64,000 nucleotides of DNA, taken from positions 58,814,001 to 58,878,000 of the forward strand of contig CM070903.1 of assembly GCA_036417435.1 (NCBI GenBank), written 5' to 3'. This stretch comes from Inia geoffrensis (Eukaryota; Chordata; Mammalia; Artiodactyla; Iniidae). Shown here piece after piece: positions 47,733 to 59,060 of the stretch. The first letter of the stretch is position 1; the number at the start of each line of letters is the position of its first letter. The position numbers and the translations under genes were made by a program. The notes under the pieces were generated by a model, which saw only the letters and a list, made by a program, of their open reading frames with translations, was not told where the DNA came from and searched no databases.

Positions 47733-48190
47733 CTTCCTATTAGTGCTGTAACAAATTACCATAAACAAAGAGGTTTAAAACAACACAAAATTTAGTTTCT
47801 TACAGTTCCGGAAGTCAGAGTCTGCAATGGGTCTTACTGGGCTAAAAGTAAGGTGTCAGTAGAGCTGCATTCCCTATGGAGGCTTTAGGGAAGAATTTGT
47901 TTCCTTGCCTTTTCTGGTTTCTAAAGGCTGTCTGCCTTCCTTGGCTTGTGGCCCTTTCTCCATCTTCAAAGCCAGCAGTGTAGCATCTTCAGACTTTCTC
48001 TTACTCTGACCTTCCTGCCTTGTGATCACATTGAACCCACAAGAAAACACAGAATAATCTCCCCATCACAAGGTCCTTAAGTTCATCACATCTGTAAAGT
48101 CCTTTTTGCTATGTAAGGAGACATTTTCACAAGTCCCAGGGATTAGAACATAGACATCTTTACAGAGGCCGTTATCCTGCCTTCCACAGA
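47733..48190 (+). mobile_element. LTR-class relic, family uncertain
   Basis: The text 'gctgtaacaaattaccat', 'ttacagttccggaagtcaga', 'tccatcttcaaagccagc' and 'ccgttatcctgccttcc' is a common mammalian LTR-type repeat. The copy at 52611 shares the same blocks. Confidence 0.6.
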
Positions 48191-49620
48191 TTATTTAAAT
48201 CTAATAATGCATATTAAGGGACTTCTGTATGTAAGCCCCTTTTCTAAAGCTGAGAGCCCATGATAGGTTTCCAGAGTTGTTCCTGGACCACTCTGTCTGG
48301 AAAGCCATCTTTTTACCAGATGAATCTAGCTAGTGGTTTTAGTAAAGGAAAAGAAGTAGAGATTATCTTGAGAAGAGGGTCCTACCTTCCAATAAGGGGA
48401 GCATCTAAGTAAATTGAAGCTCCATGAGAACGACATGCATGTCGTTGCCCATTGCCCGCACCCCATGATACACAGGACAGCGATACCACATCCTTGTTTT
48501 CAGTGACTTTTTGTTTTCTCATCCCATGAAGAAAATTGGAATCCGTAATCTCAGAATTGGGTGAGAAAAATGTTCCGTGAAAGGATATCTGGCATACCAT
48601 GGTTATCATTTTTACGGTTCACCTGCGTCAAAGATTGAGGTTAAAAAAACAATTTGGTGATCTTCAGATTAAGCATCTCTAGATGGGAAAATATGAAAAC
48701 TAGCACTGGAAGCCCTCATAATGGGGATGATGGAAAAATTCCATCAACTCTGGCAGCTGCTGTGTTCTGAGAATGTTGTGGTTTACCGAGTTGTGTGAAA
48801 TGACAGTGCCTCTCAGAGTAAGCAAAGCTACTGAGGAGAATCTAGCTGGTTCGAATGACAGGAGAATGACAGAAGAAACGCAAGCCCTGCATTTTATGTG
48901 CAGCCTGTCATTGGAGAAACCTTTGCATCGTTATTAGCAAGCTGTACTAAACCCTGAAAACGTGCTGTTTCTAAAACTGTCCCCACTTTTGGGACTAAGT
49001 GTTCTTTCTGTTCCTTTTACTGCCTCCAGCTACATTTAAACGTCCCTTTAGTACCTGAAGTTTGTCATGTGTTGGCCACTTCGCTTTTTGCTGAGCTGAG
49101 CGATACTCTATTGGGTTTTGGAGGCTTCTCAATCATTTGCTTACTGGAGTGCCCTTGTGGCCACTGAATGAGGTTTTCTCTTTACCCACCAGGAAAAGAT
49201 AGACATTTTTACATTTCTTTCCAGTTTCTTGGGACCTTAAACCCGAAGATGGATCTGTGCGGGCCTCCCTGTGTGTTGCCATCACCAGAGTCATCTTAAC
49301 TTTCTCTCTGGGGACAGATTCAGATACCTGATGCCAACACGGGGGGCAGACAGGAGTCGATGTTCTACTTTTAAGGTAGTTTTGTCTCTGCTTTTTCTTT
49401 TCTCATGTCAAGTGAAGAAAAGGAATTGATGTTTATTTCCAGAGCCCCCTTTTTCTCCTTGTAAAGTCTTGATCATTAATGTTCAAAACTTTAAAAATGT
49501 ATTCTTCTCTTCCAACCTTCATTTGTTGAGGGCCTGCTACGTACAAGGTACTGTGCTTAGAATTCGTAAGGATTCTATATCTGAGTCCAAAGGATAAGCA
49601 GAGAACGGAGAGAATACAGG
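48191..49620. other. Unique non-coding sequence
   Basis: No feature recognised, except a small MIR- or L2-like piece near 49520-49560 ('gagggcctgctacgtac'). Confidence 0.35.
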
Positions 49621-49621
49621 T

Positions 49622-49750
49622 TCTCTCTGAGATTCTAGACCTGGGTTTGTTATGATGTCACCAACACGTTGTGACCTTGAGCAAATCCTTTCCTCTTAGG
49701 AATTCTGTCTCCTCCTCTGTGAAAGGGGCTGGTGCTGGTTGATCTCCAAG
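49622..49750 (+). repeat. MIR SINE relic
   Basis: Forward MIR: 'gattctagacctgggtttg', 'gtgaccttgagcaaatcc' and 'gtctcctcctctgtgaaagg'. Confidence 0.75.
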
Positions 49751-50226
49751 GCCACTCAGCTGTGTGTTCAGACGAGTGTAAGGCCAGGAGTGCAGCTCTC
49801 CTTACCTGCCCTGTTTCCACTAGTGAAGGGGAAATCTTAGGGAAAGGCAGGATGGCAAGATTCCTTCCAAAAGATGACACTTTAAGGGGAACACTCCCTT
49901 TCCCATTCCAGGACAAAAACTTTCCCCCTCTTAGTATATATAATGCCAGGAATCACAGACAAAATCTGTTTAAAATAAACCCAAGGCAAACAAACAAATA
50001 AAATGCTTAGTTATTGCAAAAACAGAATGGTAGCAATTTTTCGAAAATTAACCAACTTGTTTTTAAATTAAAAAGGTAGCCCATACTAAAAAATTTAGAA
50101 AATAATAAAAAGCACAGAGGGGAGGGATAACATTTAGCAATAATCCCACTGTTCAGAGATATTCATTGTTAGCATTTTAGTGTGCTTCCTTAGAGCCTGA
50201 CAGTTCTTTGTAGTCCTGACATAGAC

Positions 50227-50577
50227 TGGATGTTTGTGTCCCCTCCAAGATTATATGTTGAAGCCTAACCCCAGTGTGATGGTATTAGGAGGTAATGCCT
50301 TTGGGAAGTGATTAGGTCATGAGGGCAGAGTTCTCATGAATGAGATTAGTATCCTTACAAAAGAAAACCCACAGAGCTTCCCCGACCCACAGTGTGAGGA
50401 CACAGTAAGAGGACAGCCGTTTATGAACTGGGAAGCTGGCCCTCACTAAGCGCCAAGTCTGCCAGTGCCTTCATCTTGAACCTCCCAGTCTCCAGAATTG
50501 TGAGAAGTAAATTCCTGTTGTTTTTAAGCCACCCAGCCTATGATTATCTGTTATAGCGACTCAAGTGGACGAAGACA
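50227..50577 (+). mobile_element. MaLR (MLT1-like) solo LTR
   Basis: This is 351 bp with TG at its start and CA at its end. The internal order is diagnostic: 'ggatgtttgtgtcccctcc', 'atatgttgaagcctaaccc', 'gatggtattaggaggtaat', 'gtgaggacacagtaagag', 'cctccagaattgtgagaag' and 'taagccacccagcctatg'. It is a non-coding relic of the ERVL-MaLR class. Confidence 0.82.
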
Positions 50578-50629
50578 AATCCCAATTAAAATTAAGAATG
50601 TGTTCCCTATAATACATCTTTTTTTTTAC

Positions 50630-50745
50630 ATAACACTATATTTTCAATAGCTATAAAATAATATACATCTATTGTTATAATTTTGGAAATTACTTAATAA
50701 TTATTATTTAATAATTATTAAATTACTTAATAATATAAGGAAGAA
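50630..50745. repeat. AT-rich palindromic low-complexity run
   Basis: The run repeats 'taataattatta'-type palindromes around 50693-50735. Confidence 0.75.
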
Positions 50746-51570
50746 AAAATAAGCACCTTAAACTCCATCTTAATTCTTAGATAGTCGTGATTTTTTGTCT
50801 CTCTCACTTTCTGCTTCATGCTTTCTTTTTCTCAAAGATCTCATTTGAGTCTTGGTACTATTCTCAGACAGCATTGTTTCTTCAGAGAGGCATGGCATTT
50901 TTCTTTTTAAGCACAGGTAGAACAGCATGTGATTCCTGCCCTGTGGACACTTCCCTTGGCCGGCACAGTGATTAACCTGGCGTCAATTACACTACGTGCT
51001 ATTTAAGGAGGGAGGACATGCAACCTGGAAGTTAAACCATTAGCACTAAATTAAGGCCATTGTGAAACAGTCAAGACACCTTTTAGACACAGATACGCTC
51101 TGTTCTCTTTCTGCTGGGCACAGAGATTTGGTGATTTCATCCAAGTTAAGCTGAGTCGGTCAGGTGGATATTTGAAGAAACATGGTTACTAGGACCGCCT
51201 TTCCTTGCAGGAAAAGTGTCTTCTGCTTTACGCTAAGGCAGTGGGTGCCTTGCTGTTCAGGGTTCACAGAGAATTCACTCCCTCCCTGCAAAAACACACT
51301 TATGGTGCATATTATTTGTACTCTGTATTAAGCTTTGTATGTGTGTGTGTATCTGTGTATGAATGTGTGCCCACAAACACAGGTGACAGTTCATAGACAC
51401 CTAGGCATTTTTAGGTGCAGAAACAAGTTATAAGTAGTATAGAAGGAATTTATAAAGGGATTTGAAGTCAGAATGCTTTTTTTTGGTAGTTTATATGTGC
51501 ATTAATCTGGCTAATTGTGATTATTTTCTTATATGGAAGGTTTTAACATGTCACACAATTTACAGTAGCC
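50746..51570. other. Unique non-coding sequence
   Basis: No named feature. A short TG-rich run lies near 51340-51360. Confidence 0.35.
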
Positions 51571-51571
51571 A

Positions 51572-52445
51572 TTTATTGTTATTTTTTGAGGGCCTACCAT
51601 GTGTCAGGCATCTACTAAGCATTGGAGCTGTAGGAGTGAACAAATAGACAAACTCTCTGCTCTCTCAGAATTTATGGTCCAGTGAATGGAGGCAAAGAAG
51701 AGAGTAAACAAATAAATAAATGTTAATAGCTGCTTGGAAGAGACAAAAAAGCAAGGAGAGACAATAAAGCAGGGGCATAGGGAGTGTGTATGAATGTTGC
51801 TGGGTGTTGGTGCAGAAGGGTTAGAGGTTGGCTATTTTAAATAGTGTCAGGGGGCTTCCTTGGTTGCGCAGTGGTTAAGAATCCACCTGCCTATGCAGAG
51901 GACAAAGGTTTGAGCCCTGGTCTGGGAAGATCCTACATGCAGCGGAGCAACTAAGCCTGTGCGCCACAACTACTGAGCCTGCTCTTTAGAGCCCGCTAGC
52001 CACAACTACTGAAGCCCGCATGCCTAGAGCCTGTGCTCCACTATGAGAAGCCACCACAATGAGAAGCCCACACACTGCAGCAAAGAGTAGCCCCCACTCG
52101 CCGCAACTAGAGAAAGCTTGCGTGCAGTAATGAAGACCTAACGCAGCCAAAAATAAATAAATAAAATAAGTAGTGTCAGGGAAGGCCTGACCATATGTGG
52201 GACGAATCATGCAGATCATAAATGTGAGTGATGAGGAGGCATGTGAGTGGAGACCTGCAGCACATGAGGAAGGGAGTCATGCAGCCATCTGGAGGAGAGT
52301 GATGTAGGCAGAAGGATCATCACGTGCAAAGGTCCTGAGGCAGATACACGCTTGACGTATTTGAGGAAGAGCAAAGAGGCCTGTATGGTTGGAATAGGGG
52401 AAGTGAGGAAAATAATGGTAAGAGGTGAGATCAGAGAGGAATCAC
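51572..52445 (-). mobile_element. L2 LINE 3' relic, split by a SINE
   Basis: Reverse L2 in two parts. 51572-51841 runs 'gagggcctaccatgtgtcag', 'agcattggagctgtaggag' and 'atttatggtccagtgaatgg'. 52182-52445 continues with 'aaggcctgaccatatgtgg', 'ggcagaaggatcatcacg' and 'caaaggtcctgaggcagat'. The element continues across the CHR SINE at 51842-52181, so the L2 was there first. Confidence 0.82.
51842..52181 (+). mobile_element. CHR-type SINE, long form, nested in L2
   Basis: Forward long-form copy from 'ggcttccttggttgcgcagt' to (AAAT)n. The perfect 11-bp TSD 'tagtgtcaggg' is at 51842-51852 and 52171-52181. The body is fairly diverged, consistent with an older SINE. Confidence 0.93.
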
Positions 52446-52610
52446 AATTTTCAGCTTTAGTAAGCATTTCTCTTAGATGCTGTGTGCATATCATTTTACT
52501 CATACTTTGACCCAGTGTGCTTTGATTCCTGGGGGAAATCATACAAGGGAACATCCAGCCAAATGGACTCGTGGTCGTTTGCTCTCCTATTTTGGTAATC
52601 TGAGAGGATG

Positions 52611-53240
52611 TATTAGTGTATTCATTTTCCATTGCTACAAAACAAATTACCACAAATTTGGTGGCTTGAAACAATGCCATCTATCACCTATAATTTCTGT
52701 GGGTCACAAGTCCAGGCATAGATTAACTGGATCCTCTGTTCATGGTCTCACAAGCCAAATTCAAGGTGTTGACTGGTCTAGGTTCTTATTTGGAGGCTCT
52801 GGGGAAGAATCCGATCATGAGCTCATTCAGGTGGCTGGCCACATTTTGTTCCTTGCAGTTGGAGGACTGAGGTCTTTATTTCCTTGCTGACTATCACCCA
52901 CTCTCAGTTTCTAGAGTCTGCTGCGGTTCCCTGCCACATGGCACCGTCTTCAAAGCCAGCAATGGAGAATCTTCCTCACGTCAGATCACTCTCATAGTTC
53001 TAATCTCTCACGTCAAGAAGGGCCCAGTCTCTTTTAAGGGTTCATCTGATTAAATCAGGCCGGTCAAGGGTAATCTCCCTATCTTAGAGTCAACTGATTA
53101 GGGAATTAATTACATCTGCAAAATCCTTTCATAGCAGCACCTAGATTAGCATTTGATTGAATTACTGGGAGAAGTTGTACGGGTGTACATACACCAAAAG
53201 GGGCAGGAATACTTTCTACCATCTTAGATTTCTGCCTACC
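52611..53240 (+). mobile_element. LTR-class relic, same family as 47733
   Basis: Blocks shared with 47733-48190 are 'aaacaaattaccacaaattt', 'ggaggctctggggaagaatc' and 'cgtcttcaaagccagcaatg'. It is longer, and its 3' part ('gaattaattacatctgcaaa') is additional. Orientation is relative to its sister copy. Confidence 0.6.
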
Positions 53241-53713
53241 ATAGTGGGGAAACCTACAACTAGAATAGACTGTATGTAGGAGGGGATGTGTGTGGCTAAA
53301 TGTCCTTAGGCACACTCAGACCCAAGTCATCCACATTTATGTTGGAAATGGGTGAAGTGGGTGAGGTTGAGGAGGAGGGGCATTTTACAGGTGCTGACTT
53401 GGAATCACCACTGCTGAAGGTGTGAGGAGTGGGGACAGGAAGCTGGCATTTGTTGACTATGATTGTGTGCCCCCTGCTGGAGGGTGTGAACAGTGGCATA
53501 AATAGGGAAGGGCAAGAGGCGGTAAGGGGTAGGGGCTGCATAGGGAGACTGAAGATTAGGGATCAGAAACACAGAATTATGAGCAGCCTCGACAGTGAGT
53601 TTTATCTGCAGGGGCTATCTGGTTCGATCATATGAGGAAAGTGAAGTTCAAAGAATAACATTTGAGGAGAGGTGTGGCCAGGATGCCAAGCCAAGCCTCC
53701 TGTAGGTCTGCTA

Positions 53714-53885
53714 ATGCTGGTCAAAGTGTGGTCCATGAATTGAGAGTGTCAGCATCACCTGGGAGCTTCTTAGACATGAAGAATCTTAGGTCCCACCTCA
53801 GACCTTCTGAATCAAAATCTGCATTTTATCAAGATCCCCAGGCGACTCCGTGTGCGTTAGATTTTGAGAAGCGCTGCTCTGCCCT
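53714..53885 (+). mobile_element. MER5A-like hAT DNA transposon relic
   Basis: A non-autonomous hAT-Charlie element: 'ggtcaaagtgtggtccatg', 'agcatcacctgggagcttc', 'ttctgaatcaaaatctgc' and 'agattttgagaagcgctgc'. About 170 bp, non-coding. Confidence 0.88.
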
Positions 53886-54640
53886 GTTGGCCCGAGGAGG
53901 AGACCTTTTGTCTAGACTTCTCAATAATCTGGCAAACGTTCTGCAGCCAAGGCAACCCCCAAGTCTCCAATAAACCAGGACAGTTGGTCCTCCAGCCTTC
54001 TGTCATCGAAGGCACAGTTATAACTATAAACACCTGCTAGATGTCACTGCTCTGGCCCTGTGCCGCCGTCTCCGGTCCTCCCGCTGTCACCCAGGGATTA
54101 TGTCACTCCTAGAAAAGGCTTCTCACAAGAGGAGAGCAATAGAAAGTAATTTGAGATCCTTTGGGCTGATAGAACTTCTTACAAATATCCAGCCAGAATA
54201 ATGACCATGGCTGCCATAGACTCACTGAGTGCCTGTCGGGGATGAGAACTCGTGAGGCAGGACTCAGTCTGCCCAAGTCGATCTAGCAGAAAGGTTCTCC
54301 CTGGGAAGCTAGACGCTCTGAGGGTGGCCCCGTGGGAGCTGGCTGGACTGGCTGGAGCCATCAATCTTGTGAGCTGCTTCTCTAGCTCTTTAGAAATAAT
54401 GAGTCTGTCCAGTGGAGTGTGACTAAATGGCTTGAAGTTATTAAGCTGAGTGCCAGCTGAGGGCTTGTCCCTGCTCAACAAACCTGCCAGCAGCCTCCGC
54501 TCAAACAAGATGAATGGCCAGGCTACTTTGGAACTTCACCGAAGCTCCTCTCTCTTCCAGGATGACGTGTCAGGCGTCTGCTATGCTGAGATAATGACAG
54601 AAACAGTTGGGGATTAATGGGGGTAGACTGTGGGCCAACT
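53886..54640. other. Unique non-coding sequence
   Basis: No supported gene or repeat. Confidence 0.35.
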
Positions 54641-54649
54641 ACAGTACTG

Positions 54650-54800
54650 AGTATTTGACTGTGTCTTCTCTTGGAAGCCTCACAACAGTTCTAGGCAATA
54701 GTTTATTTCACAGATGGGGAAACCGCAGTTCAAAAAGGAAAATAACTCAGAGAGCAAGTAGCAGGCCCAGCATTCTCACCTGGCTCTTTCTGACCCCCCA
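54650..54800 (-). repeat. MIR SINE relic
   Basis: Reverse MIR: 'gaagcctcacaacagttc', 'tttcacagatggggaaacc' and 'agtagcaggcccagcattc'. Confidence 0.65.
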
Positions 54801-55084
54801 GTACATGTTCTTAACATTGCTGTAATCTGAATGTGCCTTCGCGATCCTTTACCCACTGCAGAAACAGTCCACACAGGGGCACATGCTCCGGCAGAGGGGC
54901 ATTTGTAAGCATCGCATCAGAGCAAGCCCAGCCCACTGAACCTTAAAAGTTGCTCTCTCCTAGAGGAGGCAATGAATAGGAAATTTACTTCAAAATTGGA
55001 AAGATCTATAATCATCTATGTTCCTAGTACCCGATCCACAACTATGTGCGGGCATGCTACGTTTGGTAAAAATACAAGAACGAC

Positions 55085-55275
55085 AATATCCAGCATTTTA
55101 TAATATGTTATAGTTTACTCCCACATACCATCTTCATTTGTCTTCACAATTATCTGTTGTATACATAGAAGAGATATTATTTCTACAGTTAAGGAAACTC
55201 AGGCTGAAAAGTGAAACTGGACTTGCCCCAAGTCATACAGCTAAGATACGGGTGAAAAACCCAACCCTGTGTGTC
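55085..55275 (-). repeat. MIR SINE relic
   Basis: Reverse MIR: 'cttcacaattatctgttg', 'cagttaaggaaactcaggc' and 'gccccaagtcatacagcta'. Confidence 0.7.
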
Positions 55276-55984
55276 CTGACTCCTCGTTCTGTGCTCATTC
55301 CGTGAGACCACAACTGTGGTGACAAATACAACTACACGTGGCAGTGTGTCCTGATCACAGCGCACTGTCTTGGAGGAAAGTCCTACTGGGCGATAGAACC
55401 CGTGATAGTTGGCATAATACATGACAGACTCAAGTGGTCTTTGAACCTATGAGTTCCATCTGGATGACAGCATTTAGAGCTTATAAGGTGTGTGTTTACA
55501 GAAATTATCTAGTCATATGCACCCATCATGTGAGGTACATAGGGCAATACTGAAGCCACTCACCACAGGTGGCTATCAGTCACTTGAAATGTGGCAGCCC
55601 AGATTGAGATGTAAATGTAAAATACATACTGAGCTTCAAGGACAGAGTAGGAAAGAAAATGTAGAACATCTCTTTGATAAGTTATTATATTGACTACATG
55701 TTGACATAACTATATTTTGTGTATGTTGGGTTAAATAAAATATAGTGTTAAAATCATTTCCACCTGTTTCTTTTTACTTTTTAATGTGGCTACTAGAAAA
55801 TGTAAAATCACCTATGCAGCTCGCCTTTACATCTCTTGGACTTGCCTAAAGTCCACAGTAAGTTGACATCCCAGTGAAGAGTAAAAGAAGTCCCACAGCC
55901 CTCTTTCCAGTTAGAACCCTTAAGAGAGCAGTACCTTTAGTCAGTGATTGACTCTGCATGGCCGAAAATGTGGGACCCTGTGGA
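55276..55984. other. Unique non-coding sequence
   Basis: No feature recognised. Confidence 0.35.
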
Positions 55985-56160
55985 ACAGTGCTCTCAAATT
56001 TCATTTGCAGACAGAACACGCGCAGTTCTTGGTAAAATGCATATTCTGGTTCAGTAGGTCTGAGGGTGGGACCTGAGGTTCTTTATTCATAATGAGCTCA
56101 CAGGTGATGCTGATGCTGTGGTCCATGCTCCTGCTTTGAAAAGCAAGAACCTCTAGAAGA
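55985..56160 (+). mobile_element. MER5-like hAT relic
   Basis: 'cagtgctctcaaatttcat', 'tggttcagtaggtctgag', 'ggtgggacctgaggttc' and 'cacaggtgatgctgatgctg' follow the MER5A/B order. It is more diverged than the copy at 53714. Confidence 0.75.
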
Positions 56161-57480
56161 TAAGCAGAAACCACACTTCTGCACAGGGGGCTTTCAGTGC
56201 TTCTCAAATCATGCAATGAACACAATAACTGAGGCCAAGAGTGCCCCGGTGCTGAACACACCCATTCAACCTGTGTCAGGCACTGAAGTAGCTGAGGGCA
56301 ATAAGCTTGTGTATGGATTTCAAATATGTGATGCCCAGAGCCACGGGAGGAGTGAAAGGGGTGTGGTGTGCATTGTGCGTGCGTGTGTAGTTGGGGGGTG
56401 GATAGGAGGAGCTTGACCAGGTGAGCTGTTAGAGCCAGGTGTGCCTTTTCAAAATTTGGGTTGTTTGTGTGTTAACAGCCCTTTGAATTCCGCTGTACAA
56501 TTTTCATGTCTACATAGAGCTAGAAGTTTGTTTGTTTTTTAAATGACTATATGATATTTTCCTAAATGAGGCTTTAGGTGAGAAGCTTATTGGGGAAAAG
56601 TTTTGGTTGAACCAGACAGCAAATAGAAGCTGTAATAACCTCTGTCATCCTTTTAGTTAAAAATGTTTCTAAAGTCAGGCTGGAATTCCTCTTGTGTTAG
56701 TCCTAGTTAAGTTCAGTTAATGAAACTCAGATATTTTCTCTCCTGTGTTTCCCAGTGTTTTGTTGGGAGTTTTTCTTACTCACAGCCCCTGAGTATTACC
56801 TGAGACAGTCTAATTCTCCTTTCCCTTTCCTTTTTTTTCCCCTTTCCTCTCCCGTCCCCACCTCTCCCCTTCTTATCATTTCCTTGCCATCTCCTTTGGC
56901 TTTCAGCTGCTTGTCTCAGGGGCCTGTTTTTGTGCTGGAGGCTTGGGCTTGGACGAGGCTGTCTTAGCGCAGTATCTGTGTGCAGCCCTTAAGACCTGAG
57001 GTGCGCTCCTTGGGGCAGAGTGCCTCTGTCTTGATGTCTTCCTCAGCGTGGTGGATCTGGAGTGCAGCTACAGGAGCTCTCATGTTCTCGTGCTGGAGCC
57101 CCCTCCATGAGACATTCTCCAGTATCAAGTGGGCATTCTTTCTGGGGAAACCATTTCAGCCAAATTACGTACAACTTTCTCTCTTAGCATTGTTATTGTT
57201 ATTTTTTTAGCCTCTTGCCTCTCCTTAAATCCAACATTATCGTGTAGCCATCTGGGGAACTAAGCCTTTATTTTGCAATTTGCAGAAAATTCTGGTAAGA
57301 GCTTGGTATAGAGCTCATAATCACTTTATATAACCCAGGTTGTTAGGATGGCAAAAACTGGTGTTTGCGAACCATAGCCAAGAAGCCAGTAGATTATATC
57401 TGAGGAGTAGCTGGCCAGTGGGAAGTATAGTGAAGGTGGCTTTTGAGAATAGAATGCTGTGCCTGTGTTTTCTCATGCTT
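56161..57480. other. Unique non-coding sequence
   Basis: No exon or repeat recognised. There is a pyrimidine-rich stretch at about 56805-56885. Confidence 0.35.
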
Positions 57481-57484
57481 TATG

Positions 57485-58425
57485 TTTTAATATACTTTAT
57501 TTTCTAGAGCAGTTTTTGGTTCACAACAATATTGAACAGAAGGTTCTGAGATTTCCATTTACCGCCCTGTATTTACACATACAGAGCCTTCCCCATCATC
57601 AACATCCCCCACCAGAGTAGCACATTTTTGCAATTGATGAACCTACATTGATACATCATGACTATCCAAAGTCTGGAATTTATCTTAGGTTTCACTCTTG
57701 GTGCTGTGTATTCTGTGGGTTTGAAAAAATATACACAGATGTGTATCTGCCATTATAGTATCGTACAGAATATTTTCACTGCCCTAAAAATCTTCTCTGC
57801 CCTGCCTATTCACCCCTCCTTCCCCACAACCCCTGGCAATCCATTCATTGATCTTCTGAGCATCTCTGTAGTTTTGCTTTTTCCAGATCTCATGTAGTTG
57901 GAATCATATAGATTATTATTTTCAGATTAGCTTCTTTCACTTAGTAATAGGCATTTAAGGTTCCTTTGTGTCTTTTTCTGCCTTGATTGGCATTTCTTTT
58001 TAATGCCAAATAATATTTCATTGGCTGGATATGTCATAGTTTATTTATCCTTTCACTTACTGTGCAGCATCTTGGTTGTTTCCAAGTTTCGGCAATTATG
58101 AATAAGGCTGCTATAAACATCTACATGCAGATTTTGGTGTGGACGCAAGTTTTCAACTCCTTTGGGTAAGTACTAAAGAGTGTGATTGCTGGATAGTGTA
58201 TGTTTGGTTTTGTAAGAAACAACCAAACTGTCTTCCAAAGTGGCTGTACCGTTTTGCATTCCAATCAGCAGTGAATGAAAGTTCCTGTCGCTCCACATTC
58301 TTGCCAGAATTTGGTCATCGTCAGGACTCTGGATTTCGTCCATTCTAATAGGTGTAGTAGTATCTTCTTATTGTTTTAATTGAATTTCCCTGATGGCACA
58401 TGATGTGAAGTTTTCTTTGTTTTCT
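57485..58425 (-). mobile_element. Old L1 3' UTR relic
   Basis: Reverse-oriented: 'gagcagtttttggttcac', 'catcatcaacatcccccacc', 'ttcacttagtaataggc', 'gctggatatgtcatagttt' and 'ccttttagcaattatgaataa'-class text, ending in 'tttaattgaatttccctgatg'-class sequence. It is about 940 bp and the longest old L1 piece in the window. Confidence 0.83.
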
Positions 58426-58587
58426 CCTTAGTATGAAAGCAATACATGCTCGAAACTATCCAGCAGTTTTCCCATCTCATTCTATGCTTTTATTACTCAG
58501 ATGAGGATGTGGCTTGCCGGGGCTTAGTTTGGGTCAAGGACCCAGAGATGTCAATATTTGCGAACATTCTTTAGTCAGAAGCATATA

Positions 58588-59060
58588 GATTGTGTATCAG
58601 TCAGGGTTTGGTCAGTAAAACAGAAGCTACCCCAGGTATCTGAAGTAGGAAAAGGTTGAATAAATGGTACTGGAGTCAGCATAATTGGAAGGCCTTAGGT
58701 TGGAAGGGGGGAGGGTAAAGGGAAGCAAGATTTCTGTCTAGAAACCAGGAAGAACAGGCTTACAAGAAGCCATCACTGTGGCTTTAGCTGACTTCCACAT
58801 GGAAAAGTGGATGGCTCTCGGGAGGATGCCTTATAGCCTCACGTAAAATCCTTGCCATGTCTGTCATCTGCTGATACATACCCACATCCTGGTCTGCAGC
58901 TGCCACTTAGAGCATAACTGGCTCTTCTTCTCTTCTGCCTCAAAGTCTCAAGCAAATGCTTCTCACTGGCTGAATCTAACTGGGTCTACTGGCAAGGGAG
59001 CCTGGGAACCGTGGGTTTTGAGCTTCTCATCCCCGCAGTACAGAGGAGAGTTTAGAAAGG
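58588..59060 (+). repeat. Unassigned LTR-like repeat
   Basis: It opens 'tgtatcagtcagggtttgg' and closes with 'aactgggtctactggcaagg' and 'ctgggaaccgtgggttttg', a layout shared by a common mammalian dispersed repeat whose name I cannot fix. Confidence 0.45.

Noticed and set aside
50690..50740. AT palindrome considered as a structured element
   Set aside because: Low-complexity A/T sequence pairs with itself easily. There is no evidence beyond composition.
52216..52680. Minus-strand open frame of 154 codons
   Set aside because: It is contained in the L2 relic and the start of the LTR-class repeat; not a gene.
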